From Bacteroidota bacterium (GTDB lineage Bacteria > Bacteroidota > Bacteroidia > Flavobacteriales > Weeksellaceae), in the NCBI GenBank assembly GCA_023460855.1, contig JAEWOS010000003.1, positions 315,003 through 379,002 of the forward strand: a stretch of 64,000 bases of DNA. The letters are read 5' to 3'. The position numbers and the translations under genes were made by a program. How positions within the stretch are numbered: the stretch's first letter is position 1; the number at the start of each line of letters is the position of its first letter. Positions 9,233-17,512 of this stretch are shown piece by piece. The notes under the pieces are model-generated. The model was not told the DNA's origin. It worked only from the letters and a program-made list of their open reading frames with translations, and did not search any database.

Positions 9233-9269
9233 GAGATCAGACTGTAGGTTGGTATTATTTTTGCGACGA

Positions 9270-9277
9270 CAAATTTA
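9270..9277 (-). promoter_or_regulatory. -7 element of the hemB promoter
   Basis: On the minus strand this reads TAAATTTG, a perfect match to the Bacteroidota -7 consensus TAnnTTTG. It lies 38 bases upstream of the hemB ATG, predicting a leader of about 30 bases. The upstream -33 TTG is not at the usual distance (the nearest TTG is 12 bases away), so this is a partial match. Confidence 0.45.
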
Positions 9278-9301
9278 GCAATAGTAGACCAAAAAAACTA
9301 T

Positions 9302-9332
9302 TTGCAGAATTGAATGCGATTGATTATATTCG
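9302..9332 (+). promoter_or_regulatory. promoter of the small T9SS-sorted gene
   Basis: A TTG at 9302-9304 is followed after 20 bases by TATATTCG at 9325-9332, one mismatch from TAnnTTTG. Spacing and position (32 bases before the ATG at 9364) fit a Bacteroidota sigma-70-type promoter. Confidence 0.4.
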
Positions 9333-9363
9333 CAAGGTTAAATACAATGTTGAAACGCATTTT

Positions 9364-9717
9364 ATGAAAAAATTTTTCTTAATGTTAATGCTGATGGGCT
9401 TTACGCTGGGTTTTAATACGCTTCAGGCACAAAGTTCAAGGGAGCAGCAGACAAGCGGTACGCAAAAAGGTGACGATACAATCCTCGCTGCTTATCCAAA
9501 TCCTACCAAGGATGTTTTAATTGTAAAAGCGAAAGACTCTTCTCTGAAAATCAGATCGGTGAGTTTTTATTCTATTCTCGGTACTCCGGTGCTGAGTTAT
9601 AATGTCAATATGAATGCGGCGGAAATTAATCTTGAAAGACTCCGCCCGGGAAAATATCTGATGAGATATACGCTGAGTGACAACACACAGAAAGTAAAAC
9701 AAATCATTAAACAATAA
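9364..9717 (+). CDS. minimal secreted protein with T9SS type A sorting domain
   Basis: The 117-residue protein has a signal peptide (MKKFFLMLMLMGFTLGFN, cleavage after LQAQ near residue 23), a polar linker of about 20 residues (SSREQQTSGTQKGDD), then a complete C-terminal sorting domain. The sorting domain is recognised by AAYPNPTKDVLIV, a central SFYSILGTPVLSY strand pair, and LERLRPGKYLMRY...KVKQIIKQ at the end. That domain normally directs a large cargo through the type IX system to the cell surface; here there is essentially no cargo. The ATG at 9364 is chosen because it starts the signal peptide directly; an in-frame TTG-like extension upstream lacks support. A terminator follows 9717. 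Confidence 0.85.
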   Translation: MKKFFLMLMLMGFTLGFNTLQAQSSREQQTSGTQKGDDTILAAYPNPTKDVLIVKAKDSSLKIRSVSFYSILGTPVLSYNVNMNAAEINLERLRPGKYLMRYTLSDNTQKVKQIIKQ

Positions 9718-9744
9718 TCCTGAAATTTTTCAGGATTTTTTTTG
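9715..9744 (+). terminator. intrinsic terminator after the T9SS-sorted gene
   Basis: The stem AATCCTGAA / TTCAGGATT with a short A/T loop is followed by a run of seven or eight T residues. It overlaps the stop codon of the gene ending at 9717. Confidence 0.8.
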
Positions 9745-9802
9745 AAGGAAAAGCTACATCCGTAACTTTTCTTTCTTTATTTTACACATTCTAATTTACG
9801 CC

Positions 9803-10729
9803 ATGCTTCGCGCCGAACAAGTTACCAAAACCTATAACGCCGGAAAAAAAACAGCCCTGCGGAATTTCAGCATCGATGTTCCCGAAGGAAGCATTTACGG
9901 TTTGCTCGGACCTAACGGTGCCGGAAAAACTTCATTTATCAGAATCATCAATCAGATAACACAACAGGACAGCGGACAGATCTGGATCAACGGTGAAGAA
10001 CTCCGCAACAGCCATATTGAAGACATCGGCTATATGCCGGAAGAACGCGGGCTCTACAAAAATATGACTGTCGGCGATCAGCTCCTCTACTTCGGAGAAC
10101 TGAAAGGCATGAAGCGGAACGATGCGCTGAATGAAGCAAAATACTGGTTTGAACAGTTGCATATCGATCAGTGGTGGAAAAAGAAACTCAGTGAACTTTC
10201 CAAAGGGATGGCGCAGAAAATTCAGTTTGTAGTAACCGTGCTTCACCGCCCGAAACTGCTGATTCTGGATGAACCTTTCTCCGGATTCGATCCCGTGAAT
10301 GCCAATATGATCAAAGATCAGATCATCAAACTGAAAGAAAACGGGACCACCATCATACTTTCCACACACCGAATGGAAAGCGTGGAAGAAATGTGTGATT
10401 ACGTGGCACTGCTGAACAACGCCGAAAAAATACTGGACGGTAAAGTTTTCGACGTGCGTGAAAAATTCAAAAAAAACATTTTTGAAGTCGTGCTTGCCGA
10501 TGCGGACGAAGAAAAACTCAACACATTCAGCAACAGTTTCGCCCTGCAGAATATCAGCCGTAAAAACGGACTTACCTATTTTGAAACCGCAAACGAAGGC
10601 GATATTTCACATCTTATTTCTAATTTACTTCAGGTTGGAAGTCTTCGCTCATTCAGTGAACAAATTCCCAGCATGAACGAAGTATTTATCAGTGCCGTAA
10701 GCAAACCTGTAACTGAAGTAACTCTTTAA
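9803..10729 (+). CDS. ABC transporter ATP-binding protein (NatA-like)
   Basis: The 308-residue protein has one ABC ATPase domain: Walker A GLLGPNGAGKTSFIRI (about residue 35), signature LSKGMAQKIQFV (about 130), Walker B LLILDEPFSGFDPVN (about 150) and an STHRME H-loop. The C-terminal 80 residues are the extra domain typical of NatA/DrrA-type ATPases (DUF4162-like). It is followed after 13 bases by an ABC-2 permease gene and will form an exporter with it. The substrate is not evident; sodium, antibiotic or lipid export are all known in the family. It is divergent from nothing immediate and probably begins a two-gene operon. Confidence 0.88.
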   Translation: MLRAEQVTKTYNAGKKTALRNFSIDVPEGSIYGLLGPNGAGKTSFIRIINQITQQDSGQIWINGEELRNSHIEDIGYMPEERGLYKNMTVGDQLLYFGELKGMKRNDALNEAKYWFEQLHIDQWWKKKLSELSKGMAQKIQFVVTVLHRPKLLILDEPFSGFDPVNANMIKDQIIKLKENGTTIILSTHRMESVEEMCDYVALLNNAEKILDGKVFDVREKFKKNIFEVVLADADEEKLNTFSNSFALQNISRKNGLTYFETANEGDISHLISNLLQVGSLRSFSEQIPSMNEVFISAVSKPVTEVTL

Positions 10730-10742
10730 TATTTACGCAACG

Positions 10743-12053
10743 ATGAAGAATATTTGGCTGATTACCAGAAGGGAGTTTCTTACCCAGGTAAAAAAGAAAT
10801 CCTTTATCATACTCACAATTATGGCTCCGATCCTGATGATTGGGCTCGGTGTTTTTGTAGGCGTAATGCTGAAAGCCAATGAGAAGCAATACGTGATCAA
10901 TGTGGTGGACAAAAGTGGAATTTTCGCCGGGAAACTGACCTCAGATGAAGAACTGAAATACGTTTTTGTAAATCCCGCATCAGAAAAACAGATGATTTCC
11001 TCCTTAAAAACGATGGAAGGAACCGATGGATTACTGCTTCTCGCTCCGTTAAACGGTCAGGATTTCGACGGGCTCGAAAAACAGTCGCAGCTGCTGATCA
11101 ACAGCAAAATAGGATTCGAAACAAAACAGAAAATCGTAACCGATTTATCTGAAACAATGCGCGAAGTGAAAATGAAAGCGCTCAATATCGATCCGAATCA
11201 GATCATACAGCTCGACCGGAATTTTGAGCTGAAAAGCAGCAATATCAACGATAAAAACCAGGTAGATACCGATCTCGATTTCGGCGTAAAATATATTCTG
11301 GGAATGATCCTGATGTACGCAATTTTCATGTTCATCATCATCTATGGCGTACGTGTAATGCGCAGCGTTCTGGAAGAAAAAAATAACCGCGTGGTGGAAA
11401 TCCTCATCTCGTCGGTGAAACCGTTTGAACTGATGATGGGAAAAATTTTTGGTGTAACGCTGGTTGCTCTCACCCAGTTTATCGTGTGGATTGCCATGGC
11501 TGTTGCAGGCGCTTTAGTCCTGAATACCGGTTTCAGTACGCTGTCTCAGCAATTGCCTGAAGGAAGCGACGAAGCGATTGAAAAAATGGATTTCCAGCAG
11601 ATTGCCGGTGAAGTTTCGCAGATTTTGCTGCAGATGAATGTGCCGCTGGTGATTTTCGTATTCCTGTTCTTTTTCCTTTTCGGATATCTGTTTTACAGTT
11701 CTATGTACGCAGCCTTCGGATCAGCGGTTGACAATGAAACAGAAACGCAGCAGTTTACCCTTTTCGCAATAATTCCGCTGATGATCGGCGTTTATGGAAG
11801 TTTCACCATCATCAATAATCCGGACGGACCAATGGGTTTCTGGCTTTCAATAATTCCGTTCACGTCTCCTGTCGCAATGGTGGCGCGCATTCCTTTCGGC
11901 GTTCCGTACTGGCAGATCGGACTTGCCATGCTTCTGCTCGTTTTATCGACCGTTGCAATGGTTTATATCGCCGGAAAAATCTACAGAATCGGAATTTTGA
12001 TGTACGGAAACAAAGCGACCATGAAGGAACTGTGGAAATGGATTACGCAATAG
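10743..12053 (+). CDS. ABC-2 type permease (NatB-like)
   Basis: The 436-residue partner of the upstream ATPase has one N-terminal helix (IILTIMAPILMIGLGVFVGV), a periplasmic domain of about 150 residues (roughly 45-180), then five or more helices in the second half. This is the NatB/ABC-2 (YhaP-like) arrangement. The motif EEKNNRVVEILISSVKPFELMMGK after the second helix is the conserved coupling helix that contacts the ATPase. The genes are 13 bases apart on the same strand, so they are translated from one message. It ends 3 bases before the convergent M14 peptidase gene, with no visible terminator between. Confidence 0.87.
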   Translation: MKNIWLITRREFLTQVKKKSFIILTIMAPILMIGLGVFVGVMLKANEKQYVINVVDKSGIFAGKLTSDEELKYVFVNPASEKQMISSLKTMEGTDGLLLLAPLNGQDFDGLEKQSQLLINSKIGFETKQKIVTDLSETMREVKMKALNIDPNQIIQLDRNFELKSSNINDKNQVDTDLDFGVKYILGMILMYAIFMFIIIYGVRVMRSVLEEKNNRVVEILISSVKPFELMMGKIFGVTLVALTQFIVWIAMAVAGALVLNTGFSTLSQQLPEGSDEAIEKMDFQQIAGEVSQILLQMNVPLVIFVFLFFFLFGYLFYSSMYAAFGSAVDNETETQQFTLFAIIPLMIGVYGSFTIINNPDGPMGFWLSIIPFTSPVAMVARIPFGVPYWQIGLAMLLLVLSTVAMVYIAGKIYRIGILMYGNKATMKELWKWITQ

Positions 12054-12056
12054 GTT

Positions 12057-13763
12057 TTACTGCCTGATTCGGTAAACCGGATACCGTAAATAAGATTTTT
12101 CAAAATATTCCGAATTACGGTAAACCCAGTTCAGCTGCGCAGCGCCGTCCTCCGCAAATTTTTGATCTTCTGACTTCTTCTTTTCAAATTCTGCTTTTAG
12201 AAGTGGATTGCTCTGCAAGATTTCGGGCGCAGTATCCTCAAAGACGTAATCTGAATAATATTCTCTCTGACTCAAAAAGGAATCGAAAAAATTCCAGTTA
12301 AAAAATGAATCGACGCTTTCCGGTTCCAGCGTTTCAAGTAGATATTTTGCGCCGGGTTGATTGACAGGAATCAGCACATCGCCCGTTCTGAAATTAACCT
12401 GTTCCCGGGAAGATGAAATCTGCGTATCATAATGAACGTAATGGCCTTCATACGGTCGCGTATAAGTTTTGTAATCAGCTATCCGGTAAACTTCTACCGA
12501 TATCGTTGAATCTGATTTCAGCGGTTTCATTTTTATTTTATTCCGCTGCAAATGTTCAATCACGCGCCATTCGGATTTAGGAAGTACATAAAATTCAGGA
12601 ATTTCGATCTGTTTTTCAGCTTCGTACGTGTCGTAAAACGGAATCTTCATTGAATAAGGTTTCGAACGGTCATAAAACAGTCGCGGTTTGCCTGAAATTT
12701 CACTGTCCTTCAGCGCTGCCTCATATCCTTTAAATTCCATCAGATGAAATTTTGTGGAATCGAGTTTCCAGTTTACGGTGTACTTTTTTCCAGGTAAGAA
12801 CTGTGCCCTGTTTTTCTTTTGAACTGACTGTATTTTCTGCAGATTTTTAGAAACAAATTCAATTGACGACACCATATTTTCGTAGGTAACAGCAACCCGG
12901 TCTTTATACGGTTTCAGCATATGAGTTTCCGGAACTTCACCCATCGTATTGAACAGCGATGTGTAACCGGTTGCGTATCTGGGCGAATCCATAAATGCTT
13001 CATAACCGTTCTGCGGTTTAAGACCATTGATCTGCACATAAGGAATGGAAATGATACCTTTTTTTAGAAGATTCTGCTTGATTTCCGGCACCAGTATTTC
13101 GTGCTGAAAATTTCCAAGCTCTTTTCCCAGCCTTTCTTTATTTGTGGTGATATAGGTTAGCGTATACTGGTAATCAGCGCCGTTGCTTACGTGGTTATCG
13201 ATAAAATAAACCGGATTATATGTATGGAAAATTTCCTGAAAACTCTGTGCATTTTTCGAATCTGCCTTGATGAAATCGCGGTTCAGATCGAAATTTCGCG
13301 CATTTCCTCTGAATCCGTATTCCTCGGGACCGTTCTGGTTTGCCCGTGAATATTTTCCGCGGTTCAGCATTCCGCCGATGTTGTAACATTCAATCACGGC
13401 AACAGTTACGTTATCCGGTATTTTTAAAGTACCGTCTGCGAGATTGCGCAGCAGCTGCATCGAAGCATCAATTCCGTCAGGTTCACCGGGATGAATTCCG
13501 TTATTAATCAGTATTGTCGGTATTGCAGGATTAAAATTCTGCCCATTGTTAAACAAGACAACCCGTAAAGGTTCACCGGAATCGGTCAGTCCAAATTTTT
13601 TGATGGAAATATTCGCATAATTTCTGTCGAGTGAATCATAAAAAAGCCGCATTTCTGCATAATCAGCTGTTTGATTGCCATTGCCTTTTTCGTATGGCGT
13701 TCGTAAATTCTGAGAGAATAAAATTGCCGGGAAAGCGATTAAGACTGACAAAATATATTTCAT
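12057..13763 (-). CDS. secreted M14 family zinc carboxypeptidase
   Basis: This 568-residue protein has a signal peptide (MKYILSVLIAFPAILFSQ) and an N-terminal M14 carboxypeptidase domain. The zinc site is visible as HPGEPDG (His91, Glu94) and the later DNHVSNGADYQ; the catalytic Glu is probably in the GEVPETH segment. The C-terminal ~200 residues form an extra domain of beta character. It should trim C-terminal residues from peptides or peptidoglycan-like substrates outside the cytoplasm. The ATG at 13763 is used because an upstream TTG adds six codons before the signal peptide. No T9SS sorting domain is present, so a periplasmic location is likely. Confidence 0.85.
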   Translation of the reverse strand: MKYILSVLIAFPAILFSQNLRTPYEKGNGNQTADYAEMRLFYDSLDRNYANISIKKFGLTDSGEPLRVVLFNNGQNFNPAIPTILINNGIHPGEPDGIDASMQLLRNLADGTLKIPDNVTVAVIECYNIGGMLNRGKYSRANQNGPEEYGFRGNARNFDLNRDFIKADSKNAQSFQEIFHTYNPVYFIDNHVSNGADYQYTLTYITTNKERLGKELGNFQHEILVPEIKQNLLKKGIISIPYVQINGLKPQNGYEAFMDSPRYATGYTSLFNTMGEVPETHMLKPYKDRVAVTYENMVSSIEFVSKNLQKIQSVQKKNRAQFLPGKKYTVNWKLDSTKFHLMEFKGYEAALKDSEISGKPRLFYDRSKPYSMKIPFYDTYEAEKQIEIPEFYVLPKSEWRVIEHLQRNKIKMKPLKSDSTISVEVYRIADYKTYTRPYEGHYVHYDTQISSSREQVNFRTGDVLIPVNQPGAKYLLETLEPESVDSFFNWNFFDSFLSQREYYSDYVFEDTAPEILQSNPLLKAEFEKKKSEDQKFAEDGAAQLNWVYRNSEYFEKSYLRYPVYRIRQ

Positions 13764-13820
13764 AAAGAAGGAGCTGTTCAAGCTGTGCCATTCAAAACAC
13801 AGAAAAAATTAAAACTTCAA

Positions 13821-13850
13821 CAAAAAACCACGCATTTTCTGCGTGGTTCT
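13821..13850 (-). terminator. intrinsic terminator downstream of the outer-membrane barrel gene
   Basis: Read on the minus strand, AACCACGCA and TGCGTGGTT form a nine-base stem with a TTTTC-complement loop, followed by a T run. It ends the block that comes leftward from the lipid A region. Confidence 0.8.
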
Positions 13851-13869
13851 GTAATTATGGTCTGAGCGT

Positions 13870-14541
13870 TTAATCAAAAATATAAGACAATGTTACGCTT
13901 ACAACGTTTTCACGCTTTTTCTTCTGAATATTCGGATCGATACCAGGCTCGTTCATCAGTCCTTTGTAAACATTGCTGAGTCCGAGATCTACTCTTGCCG
14001 CAAGTTCCAGTTTACGCATGTAGCTGAAACCAAATCCGGCGCCAAGCATTGTAGTGAATCCTGTAGCTTTACCGTTTACATTCTCGCCGTTAATATCAAC
14101 ACCTTCTTCAGTGTAATATGGCTGGGCAGGACTTTCGATTGTCTGTCCGATCAAGAAGTTGAATCTTGGACCTACCATCGCAAAAAATTCAGATTCTGCT
14201 TCCGAGAAATATCCCTTAAAATAAACCGGAACACTGATGTAGCTGTTTCCGTACACCGCATTGTATCCCGGATGATACTGAACATCTTTGTTCTTGCCAG
14301 TTTCACCCGCTCCGTAATAAACAACTTCGGGCTGTACGTAAAACTGGTCATCATTGCCAACAGGAATCAGCGCCATCACACCTCCCTGCAATGTATGCCT
14401 TGGTCCGGAAGGATTATGTGCATGGCGCACGCGGGAATAGTTGTAACCTGCCGTAACACCGAATCTGGTGCTTCCAAAATCAATCTGTGCAAAGGAGAAC
14501 GTAGAAAACAGAACTCCCGCCGTTAAAAATATTTTTTTCAT
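13870..14541 (-). CDS. outer-membrane beta-barrel (porin family) protein
   Basis: The 223-residue protein has a signal peptide (MKKIFLTAGVLFSTFSFAQ) and alternating aromatic/hydrophobic strands separated by polar turns (FGVTAGYNYSRVR, MALIPVGNDDQFYVQPEVVYY, YISVPVYFKGYF, FGFSYMRKLELAARVDLGLS). It ends VVSVTLSYIFD, an amphipathic strand with an aromatic residue near the C-terminus as recognised by the BAM machinery. It matches the Bacteroidota outer-membrane barrel family (OMP_b-brl_2). The gene is 15 bases downstream of sucD and closes that transcript, with a terminator at 13821-13850. Cargo or ligand is unknown. Confidence 0.85.
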   Translation of the reverse strand: MKKIFLTAGVLFSTFSFAQIDFGSTRFGVTAGYNYSRVRHAHNPSGPRHTLQGGVMALIPVGNDDQFYVQPEVVYYGAGETGKNKDVQYHPGYNAVYGNSYISVPVYFKGYFSEAESEFFAMVGPRFNFLIGQTIESPAQPYYTEEGVDINGENVNGKATGFTTMLGAGFGFSYMRKLELAARVDLGLSNVYKGLMNEPGIDPNIQKKKRENVVSVTLSYIFD

Positions 14542-14556
14542 AAATGTGTTTGTGTC

Positions 14557-15429
14557 TTATCCAAGAACTTTTGCTACCGTTTTACCGATATCTGCAGGGG
14601 AATCTACCACCGTAATTCCGTTTTCGCGCATAATTTCCATTTTTGCCTGCGCAGTATCTTCATCACCTCCCACAATTGCTCCTGCATGTCCCATCGTTCT
14701 TCCTTTTGGCGCTGTTTGCCCGGCGATAAAACCAACAACCGGTTTTTTGGATCCGGATTCTTTATACCATCTTGCTGCTTCAGCTTCAAGAGAACCACCG
14801 ATTTCACCGATCATTACAACAGCTTCTGTCTCAGGATCGTTGATGAACAGTTCCAGTGCTTCTTTTGTGGTGGTACCAATGATTGGATCACCGCCGATTC
14901 CGATTGCAGTAGAAACTCCGTATCCTGCTCTTACCACCTGATCCGCAGCTTCATATGTTAAAGTTCCTGATTTTGAAACAATACCTATTTTTCCTTTTTT
15001 GAAAACGAAGCCCGGCATAATTCCGATTTTTGCTTCATCAGAAGTGATTACTCCCGGACAGTTAGGTCCGATCAGTCGGCAGTCTCTGTCTGCGATATAA
15101 GATTTTACCTTAACCATATCTGCAACAGGAATTCCTTCAGTAATACAAACAATTACTTTAATTCCGGAATCTGCAGCTTCCATAATCGCATCTGCAGCAA
15201 ATGCAGGCGGTACGAAAATAATAGAAACATTTGCTCCGGCTTTTTCCACAGCCTCAGCTACCGAATTGAAAACAGGTTTTCCAAGGTGTTCCGAACCTCC
15301 TTTTCCCGGTGTAACACCTCCTACTACATTGGTTCCGTATTCGATCATCTGCTCCGCGTGGAACGTGCCCTCATTACCGGTAAAACCCTGTACGATAACT
15401 TTAGAATCTTTGTTTACTAATACTGCCAT
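14557..15429 (-). CDS. sucD: succinyl-CoA synthetase alpha subunit
   Basis: The 290-residue alpha subunit binds CoA and carries the phosphohistidine. Visible landmarks are the CoA/nucleotide fold near the start (GFTGNEGTFHAEQMIEYG), TEGIPVADMVKV, GPNCPGVITSDEAKIGIMPG, and the phosphorylated His in MGHAGAIVGG (about 245). With SucC it interconverts succinyl-CoA and succinate with nucleoside triphosphate formation in the citric acid cycle. sucC is not in the window, a separation that is common in flavobacteria. A -7 promoter element and a perfect inverted repeat lie just upstream (15464-15503). It is followed by the barrel gene after 15 bases. Confidence 0.95.
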   Translation of the reverse strand: MAVLVNKDSKVIVQGFTGNEGTFHAEQMIEYGTNVVGGVTPGKGGSEHLGKPVFNSVAEAVEKAGANVSIIFVPPAFAADAIMEAADSGIKVIVCITEGIPVADMVKVKSYIADRDCRLIGPNCPGVITSDEAKIGIMPGFVFKKGKIGIVSKSGTLTYEAADQVVRAGYGVSTAIGIGGDPIIGTTTKEALELFINDPETEAVVMIGEIGGSLEAEAARWYKESGSKKPVVGFIAGQTAPKGRTMGHAGAIVGGDEDTAQAKMEIMRENGITVVDSPADIGKTVAKVLG

Positions 15430-15463
15430 GAATTATTTTTTAATATTTTTTTACTTTGATTTA

Positions 15464-15503
15464 AGCTCCCACAAATTTACAAGTTTTTGCGCAATTGGGA
15501 GCT
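15464..15503 (-). promoter_or_regulatory. sucD promoter -7 element inside an inverted repeat
   Basis: On the minus strand a TAAATTTG (15472-15479) matches the Bacteroidota -7 consensus TAnnTTTG. It is enclosed by a perfect eight-base inverted repeat: AGCTCCCA at 15464-15471 and TGGGAGCT at 15496-15503 on the plus strand, 24 bases apart. The left arm touches the -7 element. The arrangement could be an operator or a 5' hairpin; no regulator is known for it. Confidence 0.45.
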
Positions 15504-15597
15504 ACAGATTGCGGTAATTTGAAACGAAAACATCCGTTTTCATTCATCTTGTTGACTGCAAACTAAAACGGCCGGATAATCGGTGGTGTAAGATTTT

Positions 15598-16509
15598 TTA
15601 CTGTTTTCTGATCAGGCTTTTAAGTCTCACTTCATTTTTCAGATATTCGCGGTAATCTTCTGCAAGCATCCCGATATAAACGCCTTTTTCGAGGTTTCTG
15701 TTAACACCGGTTTTTCCCATAATCACCGAACCTGCCGCAATGCTGTTTCCGGAAGCCATCCCAACCTGTCCCCACATCGTAACATCATCACCGACTATGC
15801 AGCAGCCTGCAATTCCGACCTGGGAAGCGATCAGCACCCGTTTTCCGATAATGGTATCATGACCAATCTGAATCTGATTGTCGAGCACAGAACCTTCACC
15901 GATTACGGTAGAATCTGTAACACCGCGATCGATGGTACACATATTTCCGATCTGCACGTCATTTTCTATAACCACATTTCCTACAGATATCAGCCGGTCG
16001 AATTTTCCGTCCACTTTTCTGTAATAAAATGCTTCTCCGCCCAAGATGGTTCCGGCCTGAATCATGACGCGGTCGCCGATAACGGTTCGGTCGCCAATCA
16101 CCACATTTGGAAAGACATGACAGTCTTTTCCGATCTTCACATCGTTACCAATCACCACCGATGAATGGATTTCTGTACCTTCCCCAACCTCCGTATTGTG
16201 AAGTTCTTCGCGGAAATTATTGATTTTCGTAAAGTGCGTGTTAATCAGATTAAAATCGCGGAAAGGATCTTCAGAAATCAGCAGCGATTTGCCTTCAGGA
16301 CATTCCACTTCCTTGTCGATCAGAATCACGGTTGCTGCCGAATTCAGGGCTTTGTCGTAATATTTCGGATGATTTACGAAAACGATATCTCCGGGCCTTA
16401 CCATATGGATTTCATTGGTTCCCAAAACTTCAAAATCCGGGTGGCCGACAAAACTTGCACCGATAATTCCGGCTATGTCTTCTAAACGCTGTGGCTGGTT
16501 GAATATCAT
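15598..16509 (-). CDS. LpxD-like acyltransferase (second LpxD-type protein)
   Basis: The 303-residue protein has an N-terminal alpha/beta domain (about 1-100, like the UDP-binding domain of LpxD) and then a left-handed beta helix of hexapeptide repeats (VVIGNDVKIGKDCHVF, VVIGDRTVIGDRVMI, IQIGHDTIIGKRVLI). The LpxD catalytic-His segment is kept in form as QIGHDTIIG. It is shorter than the main LpxD at 19696-20730 and clearly a separate gene. LpxD N-acylates UDP-3-O-acyl-glucosamine with an acyl-ACP; whether this one does the same, uses another sugar, or acts on another acyl donor is open. It is downstream of efp, 58 bases away. Confidence 0.78.
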   Translation of the reverse strand: MIFNQPQRLEDIAGIIGASFVGHPDFEVLGTNEIHMVRPGDIVFVNHPKYYDKALNSAATVILIDKEVECPEGKSLLISEDPFRDFNLINTHFTKINNFREELHNTEVGEGTEIHSSVVIGNDVKIGKDCHVFPNVVIGDRTVIGDRVMIQAGTILGGEAFYYRKVDGKFDRLISVGNVVIENDVQIGNMCTIDRGVTDSTVIGEGSVLDNQIQIGHDTIIGKRVLIASQVGIAGCCIVGDDVTMWGQVGMASGNSIAAGSVIMGKTGVNRNLEKGVYIGMLAEDYREYLKNEVRLKSLIRKQ

Positions 16510-16528
16510 AAAAACTGAAAATTGACTT

Positions 16529-16560
16529 TAAAAAAAAGAGCAGGAAATTTCCTGCTGCTT
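16529..16560 (-). terminator. intrinsic terminator after efp
   Basis: Minus-strand reading gives the perfect stem GCAGGAAA / TTTCCTGC with almost no loop, followed by eight or more T residues. It separates efp from the LpxD-like gene, so the latter may rely on its own promoter or on read-through. Confidence 0.75.
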
Positions 16561-16567
16561 TCACGAT

Positions 16568-17131
16568 TTATTTTACTCTTTCGAGGTATGTTCCGTCTTC
16601 GGTGTTCACCTTTATTTTGTCACCGGCTTCAATAAACAAGGGTACCATTACTCTTGCACCGGTTTCCACGATCGCATTTTTCAGCGCGTTGGTTGCGGTA
16701 TTGCCTTTTACACCCGGATCAGCTTCCACAACATCCAGATAAACCGTCGGCGGAATTTCTGCAGAAAGCGGGGTTTCATCAGCTTCCTTCAGAATGATGG
16801 TTACCTCTTCTCCGGCTTTCATAAACTGGGCGTTTTCGATCATTTCTTTGTTAAGGTAGATCTGCGAAAAATCGTCATTGTTCATAAAGTGGAATCCGTT
16901 TTCATCATCGTACAGATACTGGAATTTGCGGGTGATCACCTTTACCTCATCAATTTTATGTCCTGCGGAAAACGTGTTATCGAGAACTTTTCCGTTGGTT
17001 ACTGATTTCAGTTTTGTACGCACAAATGCCGGACCTTTACCGGGCTTAACGTGCAGAAATTCAATTACTTTGTAAATATCATTGCTGTACTCAATGCACA
17101 TGCCTTTTTTGATATCGTTGCTTGTAGCCAT
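16568..17131 (-). CDS. efp: translation elongation factor P
   Basis: This 187-residue protein is EF-P, which enters the ribosomal E site and relieves stalling at polyproline. The N-terminal KOW-like domain carries the tip loop KPGKGPAF with Lys32 at the usual modified position. Two OB domains follow; the C-terminal one ends in EAGDKIKVNTEDGTYLER. No EpmA, EpmB or EarP modification gene is present in the window, so the tip chemistry cannot be inferred. It is inside the lipid A block, 24 bases after a small secreted-protein gene, an order typical of related flavobacteria. Confidence 0.95.
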   Translation of the reverse strand: MATSNDIKKGMCIEYSNDIYKVIEFLHVKPGKGPAFVRTKLKSVTNGKVLDNTFSAGHKIDEVKVITRKFQYLYDDENGFHFMNNDDFSQIYLNKEMIENAQFMKAGEEVTIILKEADETPLSAEIPPTVYLDVVEADPGVKGNTATNALKNAIVETGARVMVPLFIEAGDKIKVNTEDGTYLERVK

Positions 17132-17155
17132 TTATTAATATGCTTGATTAAAATT

Positions 17156-17509
17156 TTATTTCGATTGATAGATTCTGATCTCTGTTAATTTCTGCAGACC
17201 AACCGGCGGAAGATTGATGTTTGGCGGCAAATAATGAATATCGTTGTTGATTTCAAAATTCCTCGGCTCCAGCGGATTGAAACTTCTGTTATTGCGGTTC
17301 AGCATCGAAGCGTTGATCCTGATTTCTGACGGTGCCGGATTTACAAAAGTTCTTTCCTGATAATTTTCTTTCGCATTCCACAGGATTTCCTGCACATTGT
17401 TCACTGCCAGCGAATCATTCTTTTTGATTTCGCGGAAGTTGATTGTCTGCGCAGAAACTCCTGCCGACAGTGCAAGAAAAAACATTATGCAAAAAGTCTG
17501 GATGTTCAT
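17156..17509 (-). CDS. small secreted protein of unknown function
   Basis: The 117-residue protein has a signal peptide (MNIQTFCIMFFLALSAGVSAQ) and a short mature part of about 95 residues with no motif I recognise. The mature segment is Asn/Pro-rich (INASMLNRNNRSFNPLEPRN, PPNINLPPVGLQ), suggesting little regular structure. It starts 3 bases after lpxA ends and is followed by efp after 24 bases, so it is cotranscribed with envelope genes. The position suggests an envelope role, but that is inference only. Confidence 0.7.
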   Translation of the reverse strand: MNIQTFCIMFFLALSAGVSAQTINFREIKKNDSLAVNNVQEILWNAKENYQERTFVNPAPSEIRINASMLNRNNRSFNPLEPRNFEINNDIHYLPPNINLPPVGLQKLTEIRIYQSK

Positions 17510-17512
17510 TTT

